From: an uncultured Clostridium sp.
GTDB taxonomy: Bacteria > Bacillota > Clostridia > Clostridiales > Clostridiaceae
Direction of reading: 5' to 3'
Length of the DNA: 64,000 nt
Assembly: GCA_934746015.1 (NCBI GenBank)
Contig: CAKVEW010000001.1
Location: forward strand, 186,001 to 250,000
Both the position numbers and the translations under genes were made by a program. Positions 28,788 to 37,633 of this stretch are shown piece after piece (positions within the stretch are counted from its first letter, which is position 1; each line of letters begins with the position of its first letter). Under the pieces are notes generated by a model. That model saw only the letters and a program-made list of their open reading frames with translations, was not told the DNA's origin and did not search any database.

Positions 28788-29780
28788 TTATTTAATTATT
28801 CTAAGAATACTTTTATATAAAACACTATATATATTCCCTAAATTATAATTTGCATTATATAATATTAGTTTTAGTTTTTCACGTATAGTCATAGTACTAA
28901 TAAACTCTTTATAGTACTTATTATTCTTCATATTAAGTTTTTTCTCTCTCCACTTATCGTATAGAGCTTTATGTATTTCGCCTGTGTATCCTACAGCAAT
29001 TACTCTATGATAATATAGATGAATAAACATTAAATATTCAAATTCGTAATAATATTTTTCCAAATATCCCTTTTGTTCTAGTGAATTTCTTATTGAATTA
29101 ATTGCAAGTTCTACATCAAATACTTTATTACTTACTTTGTTAGTAACACTATTTTCTCTTTGATAATAATAATATAGTGGTTCATTCAAAGTACCTACTC
29201 TTGGCTCATTACATGCTAGCGTAACTGTAATTGCTAAATCTTCAGCATATGTTATATTACTAGGGAGAATAATATTATTTCTTATTAAAAACTCACGCTT
29301 TACTAACTGTAATACTATGTTTGCTCTAGCCTTATTCAATAGTACAAGTTTTAAATACTCTTCTCCATTAGCTAGCTTAAAATCATATATATTTTTAGTT
29401 TCTAAATGATCATCAAAGGCATGATACAAACCATAACATAGTATATCTAAATCTAATTCAATAGATTTTTTATAAAGTTTTTCACAGGCTTCTATATCAA
29501 TCCAATCATCCCCATCTACAAACATTAGAAATTCTCCACTTGCTACTTCTAATCCTGATTTTCTTGCTTCTATAAGCCCTTCATTTTTCTTATCTACTAT
29601 CTTTATTCTGCTATCCTTATTTGTATAAATTAATAATTTATCTAGTGTGGTATCAGTAGATTCATCATTAACTACTATTATTTCAATATCTTTTAATGTT
29701 TGTTTTACTACCGATTCCAAACATCTTTCTATATACAACTCTACATTATAAGCAGCAATTATTATACTTACCTTAGCCAT
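28788..29780 (-). CDS. GT2-family glycosyltransferase
   Basis: 330 residues, GT-A fold: KVSIIIAAYNVELYIERCLESVV, VVNDESTDTTL, FVDGDDWIDIEACEKLY, then YAEDLAITVTLACNEP and YYYYQRENSVTN. It matches the enzyme at 24951-25952 through most of its length, so one is a duplicate of the other. It starts nine bases after the stop of the polymerase-glycosyltransferase fusion, with AGAGG before the ATG. Confidence 0.88.
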   Translation of the reverse strand: MAKVSIIIAAYNVELYIERCLESVVKQTLKDIEIIVVNDESTDTTLDKLLIYTNKDSRIKIVDKKNEGLIEARKSGLEVASGEFLMFVDGDDWIDIEACEKLYKKSIELDLDILCYGLYHAFDDHLETKNIYDFKLANGEEYLKLVLLNKARANIVLQLVKREFLIRNNIILPSNITYAEDLAITVTLACNEPRVGTLNEPLYYYYQRENSVTNKVSNKVFDVELAINSIRNSLEQKGYLEKYYYEFEYLMFIHLYYHRVIAVGYTGEIHKALYDKWREKKLNMKNNKYYKEFISTMTIREKLKLILYNANYNLGNIYSVLYKSILRIIK

Positions 29781-29789
29781 TCTATACCT

Positions 29790-32405
29790 CTAATCTAATA
29801 AATTATATATATTATTTATAGCCTCTTTTGTATCAAATATCTTACTTCTTTCTAAGCTTTTATTAGAATAATACTCACACAAACTATCATCCATTAAAAT
29901 AGATTTTAAAGCATCTTTCAATTGTACTTCATTATCACAATCAACTAATAATCCATACTCACCATTATCTAATAGTTCAGTAGGACCAGTACATCTCGTT
30001 GCTACTATTGGTTTTCCTAATACTAAAGATTCACATACAACTAAAGGCAATCCTTCAAAATCAGATGACATAGCAAAAACCTTAGATTTCTTGATATATT
30101 TATATGGATTATCAACAAACCCATGTAAATCTACTGTTTCATTTACATTTAAGTTATTTATAAGTAACTGTAACTCATCTCTTTTATCACCTTCACCAAG
30201 TATAAGGAGCTTATGATTTATTCCATCATCTAATAATAGTTTATGTGCCTTTATAAGAACATCAAATCTTTTTTGAATAGATAGTCTTCCAACAGCTATT
30301 ATTGTTGGTATTTCTTCATTAAATTCTATTTCTTCATTTGCTAACTCTAATATTTGCTTTGAATTAATTAAGTTATATACAACCCTAGTCTTATCTTTTA
30401 AGTTTGGATATAATTTTTCAAATACTCTTTTGGAATCCTCAGATACACAAGCTATTACGTCAAACTTAGGATAAAATCTCTTTTGGAAAAATTCCTTTAT
30501 AGGCTTATATTTTTCTAAATCTATATGAACCCATGATATTTTCTTTGAATTCTTATTACAACTATCTGCAATAAACTTACTTGTTAGACCTTCTACAAAA
30601 GCTATTTCCACATCATATTCATTTCCTACTACCAACCTATGAACAATCTTCGGCATAAACTTAATAAGTGCAAATCTAAAATCATTTAATAATTTATTTG
30701 CTTTCTCATTTTTAAAATTAATATTTCCTATTGGTGCTATTACATTTACATTTTCATTTACTTTATTTAAATATACCCCTTCTTTACGTAGTAAAAATAT
30801 GCTTATTTCATATTTACTATAGTCTAAATTATTTAGTATATCTATTAATACCTTCTCGGCTCCACCTCCCCCTAGGGAATATTGAGCTATTAATATTTTT
30901 TTCTTTTTCACTATTTTTTCATCCTCATTCTTTATTTTTAGCGATACTGATAATGTACCCATCATTATCCAAAACATCCCTATACCAGAAGTCATCTCAA
31001 AATAAGAATCAAATATCATTAAGAACAATAATATTATAACTATTAAATGTGCCTCTCTAACTTTACTTCTATTGGCTATACTATTAAAGAACATCAAATA
31101 TGCAATAAAACCTAGCATTCCCACTTCTGCTATGATAGATATTATACTACTAAAAGGATATGCTAAAACTGCACTCATATTTGGTATAAATTCAACGAAT
31201 TTTTCATTATATTTACTTGCCTGATCCTTGTATTCCTCTAATACATATGGTGATACTATTTTTGATAATTTTTTGGCTAAGCCTTCAGATTTAGCCATAT
31301 ATTCGTAAGCCCTTAAGTTAGCTATTCTACTGCCATATTGACCTTGTCCATATCCTATTAAGAAATGATATCCCTTTAATTTTTCATTTAGTGTGGCATT
31401 CATATATTCAAACTTAGTATTAAAGGGTTCTTTATACATATACATTGATATATATGAGGATTTATTAGAGATAGTTTGTTTAAATTTCTCTGATTTACTT
31501 ACATTAGTTACAACAAATAATCCTAAAACAATTATAATTCCAACAATAATTACGTCTATTTTTTTTAAGGATTTAAATATAGAAATTATTCCATAGGCTA
31601 TTAATGCTAATATTACTGCTAGCCATAAATGCTTTCCATCCGTTAAATATAGCATTATACTAAGTGCTACTACTTTGAAAATAATTAATTTTCCATTTAA
31701 TTTATGAATAGAATACTTGTATTTTATAAATAATATAATACTATACCATATTAACCAAAGACATGCCATATGTGCATTACTAAATGTTCCTTTATATAAG
31801 TCCCCTGATTTAATTCTACCAGAAACACTTATCTCCATTATAATTAGTTGTACAAAAACTATAGCTTCAATTATAAATATATTATTCATAGTTAAAGCTA
31901 AGTCTTCAAAAGTATATTTATTAAATTTAATTAATTTAAATATACTAAGCATTATTAATAAGTATCCTATTGATACTACTCCATTTAATATAATTCCAGT
32001 AGATATCATACTTATTATAGTAGATATACCTATAATAGAAAGTAATATTAAAAGACTTTTATCATTCTGGATATCTTTTATCAAACTCTTAATTTTAATA
32101 TCCTTTTTTAATACTTTTATTCCTATACTTAATAAACCAATTCCAATTCCTATAAAATTGTATAATTCACTATGTAATATTAAAGAATATATAATAAAAT
32201 CAATACCATTAATTTTATTCATTAATAATAATACTGTTAAAAATCCTACTATAATAAATATCGCTCTTTCTGGTAATAAATTTGCATTAATAAAGATCAT
32301 CATTATACTTACTAATGTTATACAAGTTACTCTTAACTTTTTTTCTTTTTGCCAATTTAGCATAGTTTTTATTAAAATTTTAAAGTATTTCTGAAAATTC
32401 TCCAT
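29790..32405 (-). CDS. Fusion of Wzy-like O-antigen polymerase/ligase and GT4 glycosyltransferase
   Basis: 871 residues in one uninterrupted frame. Residues 1-480 have about twelve membrane helices and a large outer loop (about 310-415), the layout of Wzy/WaaL-type polymerases. Near residues 490-500 a KNEDEKIVKKKK linker leads into a full GT4 domain: ILIAQYSLGGGGAEKVLIDI, IAVGRLSIQKRFDVLIKAH, and FEGLPLVVCESLVLGKP with E-x7-E. No internal ribosome site or stop was found at the junction. The fusion ties repeat-unit polymerisation to a sugar-adding step on the cytoplasmic side. The polymerase assignment rests on topology and context, the GT4 on motifs. Confidence 0.82.
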   Translation of the reverse strand: MENFQKYFKILIKTMLNWQKEKKLRVTCITLVSIMMIFINANLLPERAIFIIVGFLTVLLLMNKINGIDFIIYSLILHSELYNFIGIGIGLLSIGIKVLKKDIKIKSLIKDIQNDKSLLILLSIIGISTIISMISTGIILNGVVSIGYLLIMLSIFKLIKFNKYTFEDLALTMNNIFIIEAIVFVQLIIMEISVSGRIKSGDLYKGTFSNAHMACLWLIWYSIILFIKYKYSIHKLNGKLIIFKVVALSIMLYLTDGKHLWLAVILALIAYGIISIFKSLKKIDVIIVGIIIVLGLFVVTNVSKSEKFKQTISNKSSYISMYMYKEPFNTKFEYMNATLNEKLKGYHFLIGYGQGQYGSRIANLRAYEYMAKSEGLAKKLSKIVSPYVLEEYKDQASKYNEKFVEFIPNMSAVLAYPFSSIISIIAEVGMLGFIAYLMFFNSIANRSKVREAHLIVIILLFLMIFDSYFEMTSGIGMFWIMMGTLSVSLKIKNEDEKIVKKKKILIAQYSLGGGGAEKVLIDILNNLDYSKYEISIFLLRKEGVYLNKVNENVNVIAPIGNINFKNEKANKLLNDFRFALIKFMPKIVHRLVVGNEYDVEIAFVEGLTSKFIADSCNKNSKKISWVHIDLEKYKPIKEFFQKRFYPKFDVIACVSEDSKRVFEKLYPNLKDKTRVVYNLINSKQILELANEEIEFNEEIPTIIAVGRLSIQKRFDVLIKAHKLLLDDGINHKLLILGEGDKRDELQLLINNLNVNETVDLHGFVDNPYKYIKKSKVFAMSSDFEGLPLVVCESLVLGKPIVATRCTGPTELLDNGEYGLLVDCDNEVQLKDALKSILMDDSLCEYYSNKSLERSKIFDTKEAINNIYNLLD

Positions 32406-32428
32406 ATAAAATACCTCTTATTGTCTTT

Positions 32429-33520
32429 CTATTTTAAATATATACATTTGTACTCATCCGTTAATTTTTTTTGATTCCACTTTTCTAAATATTCATTATA
32501 TGCATTGCAGCTTAACTTATCTAGGTCATACTTATTTTCAAGTAAATCTAATAATACTCTATTAAATTCATCCTTATTTTCTAAATCGAATAAAATTCCA
32601 GTTTTTCCATTAACTATCATTTCTAAAACCCCACCTACCGCTGTCGATATAACAGGTAATTTACTAGCAAAAGCTTCAATAATAGTTATTGGTATACCTT
32701 CCATTTTGGAAGTAAGTATTAACACATCAGATTTCGTCATAAATTCTAGAATGTCATTTCTATAACCTAAAAAATTAACTTTAGAATCTAATCCTAAATC
32801 TTTAGATATTTTTTTCAATTTCTCTAAGTCCTCACCATCACCTATAATATTACATACAAAGTCTTTCCCTTTATTTTTAATATAATGTAACCCTTGTAAT
32901 AAAAGCTCCACATTTTTTATTTCAACCAATCTTCCTACAAAAAGAAATTTAAACTTCTCATCTTTTTCTCTACTATTAACCATACTTCTATCTATATCTA
33001 TATCTATTCCATTATAAATAAGTTTTATTTTCTCATCTTTTTTTCCATGTCTATTTATTAATTTCTCTTTTAAATTATTAGAAACTGGTATTATATAATC
33101 AGCATACTTTAAAGTCATTTCTTCTATTTTAGAATAAATAAATTTCTTTTTCCCCTGAAATTCATACATTAAGTCACTGTGAACTGTACTAATAAATTTA
33201 ATTCTACAAGTTTTCTTCAATATTATTCCTATAATATTACTTGGAGTTCCATGGCAGTGAATTACATCTATTTTTTCTTTCTTAATATATTTCCCTATAA
33301 TAAATATATTTTTAATAAGGTTTTTCAAATTATTATTTAATAGTAAAGTTTTAAATCCTTTTATAGAATCACTTTTGCTTTTGAACTCTCCATATCTATC
33401 TATAGCTATACTTATATCAAGATCATCTTTTAATCCTAACATTATATTTTCTATAAGCTTTTCAGCTCCACCATATGATTTCCCTAAATCTATCATAAGG
33501 ATTTTCTTCTTAGCCTTCAT
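32429..33520 (-). CDS. GT4-family glycosyltransferase
   Basis: 363 residues. N-terminal GKSYGGAEKLIENIM, middle CHGTPSNIIGIIL and donor domain FLFVGRLVEIKNVELLLQGL, VNFLGYRNDILEFM, and EGIPITIIEAFASKLPVISTAVGG with the E-x7-E motif. Retaining cytoplasmic enzyme for the repeat unit. The ATG has AAGGAG and overlaps the upstream WecG/TagA-type gene by one base, so the two are coupled and probably act in sequence. Confidence 0.88.
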   Translation of the reverse strand: MKAKKKILMIDLGKSYGGAEKLIENIMLGLKDDLDISIAIDRYGEFKSKSDSIKGFKTLLLNNNLKNLIKNIFIIGKYIKKEKIDVIHCHGTPSNIIGIILKKTCRIKFISTVHSDLMYEFQGKKKFIYSKIEEMTLKYADYIIPVSNNLKEKLINRHGKKDEKIKLIYNGIDIDIDRSMVNSREKDEKFKFLFVGRLVEIKNVELLLQGLHYIKNKGKDFVCNIIGDGEDLEKLKKISKDLGLDSKVNFLGYRNDILEFMTKSDVLILTSKMEGIPITIIEAFASKLPVISTAVGGVLEMIVNGKTGILFDLENKDEFNRVLLDLLENKYDLDKLSCNAYNEYLEKWNQKKLTDEYKCIYLK

Positions 33521-34233
33521 TAAAAAAACTCCTTAAAAAATATTTTTATAAACTTAGGATATTTTATAAAGTATCTATAAAAAAGTCTATTAGGCTCTTT
33601 TAAGAATCTATAAAACCACTCCATCCCAACTTTTTGAATCCATCTAGGTGCTCTATCAATTTCACCAGAAAATATATTAAAGGCTCCCCCTACAGCTAAC
33701 ATTAAATTTGAATTTATCAAGTCAAAATTCTCCTTAATCCAAAGTTCTTGCTTTGGATTACCCATACCAACAAATAATATGTTGACACTTTCCTTATTAA
33801 TATCATTTATAACTTCAATGTTATCTTTAAAATAACCATTATGTCCCCTAATATTTTTTATATTCGGATATATATTTTTAATATTAGTAATTAATTTATC
33901 TAATGTTTTATCAGTAGCCCCTAAAAAATAAAGGCTATAATTATTTTCATTAGCAACCTCTAATAACTTATCAACTAAGTCAACACCCGTTATTCTATAT
34001 ATTGATTGCCCCTTAAGTTTAGCTGTTGCAACCAATGGCCATCCATCAGCAACTATATATTCCCCTTTAGAATAAACATCATTAATTTTACTATCACTAA
34101 AGTTATTAATTATATGATCAATATTAGGGGTAAAAATTGCTGATTTTTTTCCTAATTCTATATCATTACATAAAGATTCTAATAAAGAATTTAAATCACC
34201 CTTATAGAAATTTAAACCGAATAAATTATACAT
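33520..34233 (-). CDS. WecG/TagA/CpsF-family N-acetylmannosaminyl(uronyl)transferase
   Basis: 237 residues, GT26. Conserved marks: FTPNIDHIINN, VADGWPLV, RITGVDLVDKL, VGMGNPKQELWI, and a C-terminal GGAFNIFSGEIDRAPRWIQ followed by EWFYRFLKEPNRLFYRY. TagA adds ManNAc to undecaprenyl-PP-GlcNAc in wall teichoic acid linkage units; WecG adds ManNAcA. The adjacent UDP-GlcNAc 2-epimerase supplies UDP-ManNAc and no ManNAc dehydrogenase is visible, which favours ManNAc as the sugar. It likely acts second, after the phosphosugar transferase. Confidence 0.92.
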   Translation of the reverse strand: MYNLFGLNFYKGDLNSLLESLCNDIELGKKSAIFTPNIDHIINNFSDSKINDVYSKGEYIVADGWPLVATAKLKGQSIYRITGVDLVDKLLEVANENNYSLYFLGATDKTLDKLITNIKNIYPNIKNIRGHNGYFKDNIEVINDINKESVNILFVGMGNPKQELWIKENFDLINSNLMLAVGGAFNIFSGEIDRAPRWIQKVGMEWFYRFLKEPNRLFYRYFIKYPKFIKIFFKEFF

Positions 34234-34266
34234 AAAATTCTCCTATCTATACAATTTCAAATTCAG

Positions 34267-35403
34267 CTATAGAATTATTGTTTTATTATAATAATTTTCA
34301 ATTATATCAGCTATACTTTGTGATGCTAATCCATCACCATAAGGATTAACAGCTTTACTCATTAATTCATATGACTCTTTATTATTTATTAGTCTATTGG
34401 CTTCTGTTACAATAGTTCTTTTATCTATTCCAACTAATTTTACAGTCCCAGCTTCTACAGCTTCTGGTCTTTCAGTTTCAGTTCTTAAAACTAAAACAGG
34501 TTTACCAAGAGCTGGAGCTTCCTCTTGAATTCCACCTGAATCTGTCATTATTAAGTAAACCTTATTCATAAGATTTGTAAAATCAACATATTCCAAAGGA
34601 TCAATTAAATGAATTCTATCTAAATATTCATTAAAATATTTACCAGCTAACTCTCTAATTTTAGGGTTTTTGTGCATAGGAAATACTACTTCTATATTCT
34701 CATTTGAATTTAATAACTCAATTACTGATTTAAATATGTTTTCCATTGGGTTTCCCCAATTTTCTCTTCTATGAGTTGTTAGAAGTATTACTTTTCTATC
34801 ATTAAAATCTATATTATTAAGTAAATTGTCTTCAAAAATATAATCTTCTTTTATTACACATCTTAATGCATCTATTACAGTGTTCCCTGTAATAAATATC
34901 TTTTTATCTGATATTCCTTCTTTCAACAAATTCTTCTTATTGTTTTCAGTTGGTGAAAAATGTATTTCTGCAATTCCACCAGTAAGCTTTCTATTTATTT
35001 CTTCAGGAAAAGGTGAGTAATTATCATAACTTCTAAGCCCAGCTTCAACATGTCCAACCGGAATTCTATTGTAAAAGGCTGCTAAAGCTGAATTTAAAGT
35101 AGTTGATGTATCGCCATGAACTAAAACAATATCTGGTTTGCATTTATTTAAAACATCATTAACTCCTTTTAATACTTTATTTGATATATCAACAATGGTC
35201 TGTCCATGACTCATAATATTCAAATCATATTGTGGTTTTATATTAAATATGTCCATAACAGAATCTAACATTTCTCTATGCTGAGCTGTTACACAAACTA
35301 TCGATTCAAATCTTTCATCTTTTTCTAACACCTTGACTAAAGGTGCCATTTTTATTGCTTCTGGCCTAGTTCCAAATATACTCATCACTTTTATCTTATT
35401 CAT
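34267..35403 (-). CDS. wecB: UDP-N-acetylglucosamine 2-epimerase (non-hydrolysing)
   Basis: 378 residues; interconverts UDP-GlcNAc and UDP-ManNAc. Signatures are GTRPEAIKMAPLVKVL, VHGDTSTTLNSALAAFYN, GHVEAGLRSYDNYSPFPEE, TTHRRENWGNPMENIF and TDSGGIQEEAPALGKPVLVL. It sits just before the WecG/TagA-type transferase and provides its donor. The same enzyme is called MnaA in teichoic-acid pathways. AAGGAG precedes the ATG. Confidence 0.95.
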   Translation of the reverse strand: MNKIKVMSIFGTRPEAIKMAPLVKVLEKDERFESIVCVTAQHREMLDSVMDIFNIKPQYDLNIMSHGQTIVDISNKVLKGVNDVLNKCKPDIVLVHGDTSTTLNSALAAFYNRIPVGHVEAGLRSYDNYSPFPEEINRKLTGGIAEIHFSPTENNKKNLLKEGISDKKIFITGNTVIDALRCVIKEDYIFEDNLLNNIDFNDRKVILLTTHRRENWGNPMENIFKSVIELLNSNENIEVVFPMHKNPKIRELAGKYFNEYLDRIHLIDPLEYVDFTNLMNKVYLIMTDSGGIQEEAPALGKPVLVLRTETERPEAVEAGTVKLVGIDKRTIVTEANRLINNKESYELMSKAVNPYGDGLASQSIADIIENYYNKTIIL

Positions 35404-35471
35404 CTTAATCTCCTTAACCTTAATTCCATATAACTACTCTATATTTCTTTTTAATAAATCTTCTATTGCTT

Positions 35472-36476
35472 CTAACAATTACTATTATTTCTTTGCCATC
35501 TCCATGAATCTACACACATTTCTTCAATTGACTTTTCAGCTCTCCATCCAAGTTCATTATTGGCTTTACTAGGATCTGCATAGCATATTGCTATATCGCC
35601 TTTTCTTCTTTCAACTATTTTATATGGTATTTGTTTTCCACTAGCTTTTGAAAATTCTTTTACTAATTCTAATACACTATATCCTTTCCCTGTTCCTAAA
35701 TTATAAGTTACAAGTCCAGAATTAGAATTTATTTTTTCTAATGCTTTTACATGGCCTCTTGCTAAATCAACTACATGAATATAATCTCTTATACCAGTTC
35801 CATCAGGAGTATTATAGTCATTTCCAAAAACACTTAACTCTTTTAATTCTCCAATAGCCACTTTCGTAATATATGGCATTAAATTGTTAGGTATTCCCTT
35901 TGGATCCTCTCCAATTTCGCCACTTTCATGTGCTCCTACAGGATTAAAATATCTTAAAATAGCTATATCCCAATTACTATCTGATTTATATAAATCTCTT
36001 AGTGCATCTTCAATAATTAATTTTGTTCTTCCATATGGATTTGTTGCTGATAATGGAAAGTCTTCCTTTATAGGCATAATCTCTGAATTTCCATACACTG
36101 TAGCTGATGAACTAAAAACAAATTTCTTCACACCATGCTTTTTCATCAACTTTAAAACAATCATTGTACTAGTTATGTTATTGTGATAATATTCAATTGG
36201 TAATACACAGGATTCTCCCACAGCTTTATATGCTGCAAAATGTATGACAGATTCAATGTTATTCTCTTCAAATACTCTTTCAACATCATCTTCATTTAGC
36301 AAATCTATTTTGTAAAACTTAGGGGTTTTCCCAGTTATTTTCTTTATTTTATCTAATACAACTATTTTGCTATTATATAAATTATCTGCAATAATAACAT
36401 CATATCCACTATTAAGTAATTCTATAGTTGTATGACTTCCGATATATCCTAGGCCACCAGTAATAAATATAGTCAT
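35472..36476 (-). CDS. galE: UDP-glucose 4-epimerase
   Basis: 334-residue SDR: FITGGLGYIGSHTTIELL binds NAD, SSSATVYGNSEIMP and NPYGRTKLIIED supply Ser and Tyr-x3-Lys, and RYFNPVGAHESGEIGEDP is the typical GalE substrate region. It makes UDP-galactose (or UDP-GalNAc) for the repeat unit. It may also link to the beta-galactosidase operon at the far end of the window, but position within the polysaccharide operon points to biosynthesis. AGGGAGG precedes the ATG. Confidence 0.94.
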   Translation of the reverse strand: MTIFITGGLGYIGSHTTIELLNSGYDVIIADNLYNSKIVVLDKIKKITGKTPKFYKIDLLNEDDVERVFEENNIESVIHFAAYKAVGESCVLPIEYYHNNITSTMIVLKLMKKHGVKKFVFSSSATVYGNSEIMPIKEDFPLSATNPYGRTKLIIEDALRDLYKSDSNWDIAILRYFNPVGAHESGEIGEDPKGIPNNLMPYITKVAIGELKELSVFGNDYNTPDGTGIRDYIHVVDLARGHVKALEKINSNSGLVTYNLGTGKGYSVLELVKEFSKASGKQIPYKIVERRKGDIAICYADPSKANNELGWRAEKSIEEMCVDSWRWQRNNSNC

Positions 36477-36505
36477 TAAACTACCTCCCTTTTATATCTT
36501 CTAAT

Positions 36506-37186
36506 CTATGAAGCATTATCGTCTCCAAATAAAACAAAAAACGTTTTAAATATAAGCTTTATATCTAACCAAAAACTTCTTTCATTTACATACTTAATAT
36601 CAAGCTTCATCCAATTTTCAAAATCAATACTATTTCTCCCCATTACTTGCCAATAACAAGTAAGTCCTGGTTTTACTTCAAGTCTTTTTAGCATCCAAGG
36701 CTCAAACTCCTTAACTTCATTAGGCAAACTAGGTCTTGGTCCAACCAAGCTCATATCACCTTTCAATACATTTATTAACTGTGGAAGTTCATCAATACTT
36801 GTCTTTCTGATAACCTTTCCTATTTTAGTTATCCTAGGATCTTCCTTAATTTTAAACATTGGTCCAGACATTTCATTTTTATCCTTTAATTTATCTTTTA
36901 ATTCTTCTGCATTACAAACCATAGATCTAAGTTTATACATTTTAAATTCTTTCTTATTTAATCCGACTCTTTTTTGTGAAAAAATAATAGGACCTTTTGA
37001 CTCTAATTTTATTAAAATTCCGGTTATAATTAAAATTGGACTTAATAATATTAATCCAACTAAAGATCCTATAATATCAAGCAACCTTTTCGAAGTGCTA
37101 TATAAAAATCTATTTTGTTTTCCTTCAATTATTGAACTAATATCAGCATTAGCATTAATATTATCCACTTTTCTCCCCCTACTCAT
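36506..37186 (-). CDS. Initiating undecaprenyl-phosphate phosphosugar transferase (WcaJ/PglC type)
   Basis: 226 residues, small monotopic phosphoglycosyl transferase. One membrane segment (about residues 32-57, LLDIIGSLVGLILLSPILII), then the catalytic domain: SQKRVGLNKKEFKMYKLRSM, Asp-Glu dyad in SIDELPQLINVLKGDMSLVGPRPSLP, and PGLTCYWQVMGR. It transfers a sugar-phosphate from a UDP-sugar to undecaprenyl phosphate, starting the glycan, and is first in the operon. The ATG at 37186 lacks a good ribosome site; an in-frame GTG at 37168 has GGGGGAG four bases before it and may be the true start (220 residues). Confidence 0.92.
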   Translation of the reverse strand: MSRGRKVDNINANADISSIIEGKQNRFLYSTSKRLLDIIGSLVGLILLSPILIITGILIKLESKGPIIFSQKRVGLNKKEFKMYKLRSMVCNAEELKDKLKDKNEMSGPMFKIKEDPRITKIGKVIRKTSIDELPQLINVLKGDMSLVGPRPSLPNEVKEFEPWMLKRLEVKPGLTCYWQVMGRNSIDFENWMKLDIKYVNERSFWLDIKLIFKTFFVLFGDDNAS

Positions 37187-37270
37187 AATCTTTCAAACTC
37201 AATATATAAATGTATATATTTCTCGCACAAAATATCCTATTAATCTTATTTCAACATATATCATTATAAA

Positions 37271-37298
37271 ATTATATCATATAAATTAAGTAAATCAA
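37271..37298 (-). promoter_or_regulatory. Promoter of the polysaccharide operon
   Basis: On the minus strand TTGATT (37298-37293), a 16-base spacer and TATAAT (37276-37271), with TGA before the -10 giving an extended -10. Predicted start near 37264, leader about 78 bases to the ATG at 37186. Confidence 0.65.
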
Positions 37299-37580
37299 AT
37301 TTTCAGCGGGTCTTTGATAGTGTCAATTTACTTTCGGAAAATATTTTTTATATTTTTCCGTAATTTTATAATTAGAGTCCCCTAATAGACCTGAGAAGCT
37401 TAGATTCCCAGGTTTTGAATGGCATCCCAGTGATTTAGAATATTTCCAATTTATATATATTTTTTATCTCCTTAAAATTCACACTAGATATAGTTTTAAT
37501 TATATAATTATTTACAATATGTTTATTTTCTATTTATCATATTATTATTTATTATTGTCGAATTTTCTAGTATTTCTTAT

Positions 37581-37622
37581 AAAAAAATACTTCTAATAAT
37601 ATTTTTCATCATCAGAAGCATT
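37581..37622 (-). terminator. Intrinsic terminator of the M6 protease gene
   Basis: On the minus strand a 16-pair stem with several GU pairs (37622-37607 with 37601-37586), loop AAAAA, is followed by seven T. It begins 11 bases after the protease stop codon. Confidence 0.8.
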
Positions 37623-37633
37623 ACCATTATTTT

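Larger units (their letters stand above)
37187..37633. other. Long spacer before the polysaccharide operon with three hairpins
   Basis: No gene is seen in these 447 bases. The spacer holds the operon promoter (37271-37298), a terminator for the M6 protease gene (37581-37622), and between them a stretch less AT-rich than its surroundings (37310-37450). Three stem-loops fall there: 37335-37360 (CGGAAAA with TTTTCCG), 37371-37386 (ATTAG with CTAAT) and 37390-37412 (an 8-base stem including one GU pair). They lie upstream of the promoter, so they are either part of a longer leader from an undetected promoter or DNA regulatory sites. Confidence 0.4.

Noticed and set aside
31717..32394. 225-residue plus-strand reading frame
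   Set aside because: It is antisense to the membrane part of the polymerase fusion; its Ile-rich sequence is the mirror of AT-rich helix codons and it has no ribosome site.
35472..36476. galE as part of galactose catabolism with lacZ
   Set aside because: It is 22 kb from lacZ and lies inside the glycan operon right after the initiating transferase; no galK or galT is seen.
37310..37450. Possible c-di-GMP riboswitch or invertible switch
   Set aside because: The conserved GEMM core could not be found, and no long inverted repeats flank the segment, so neither can be supported.
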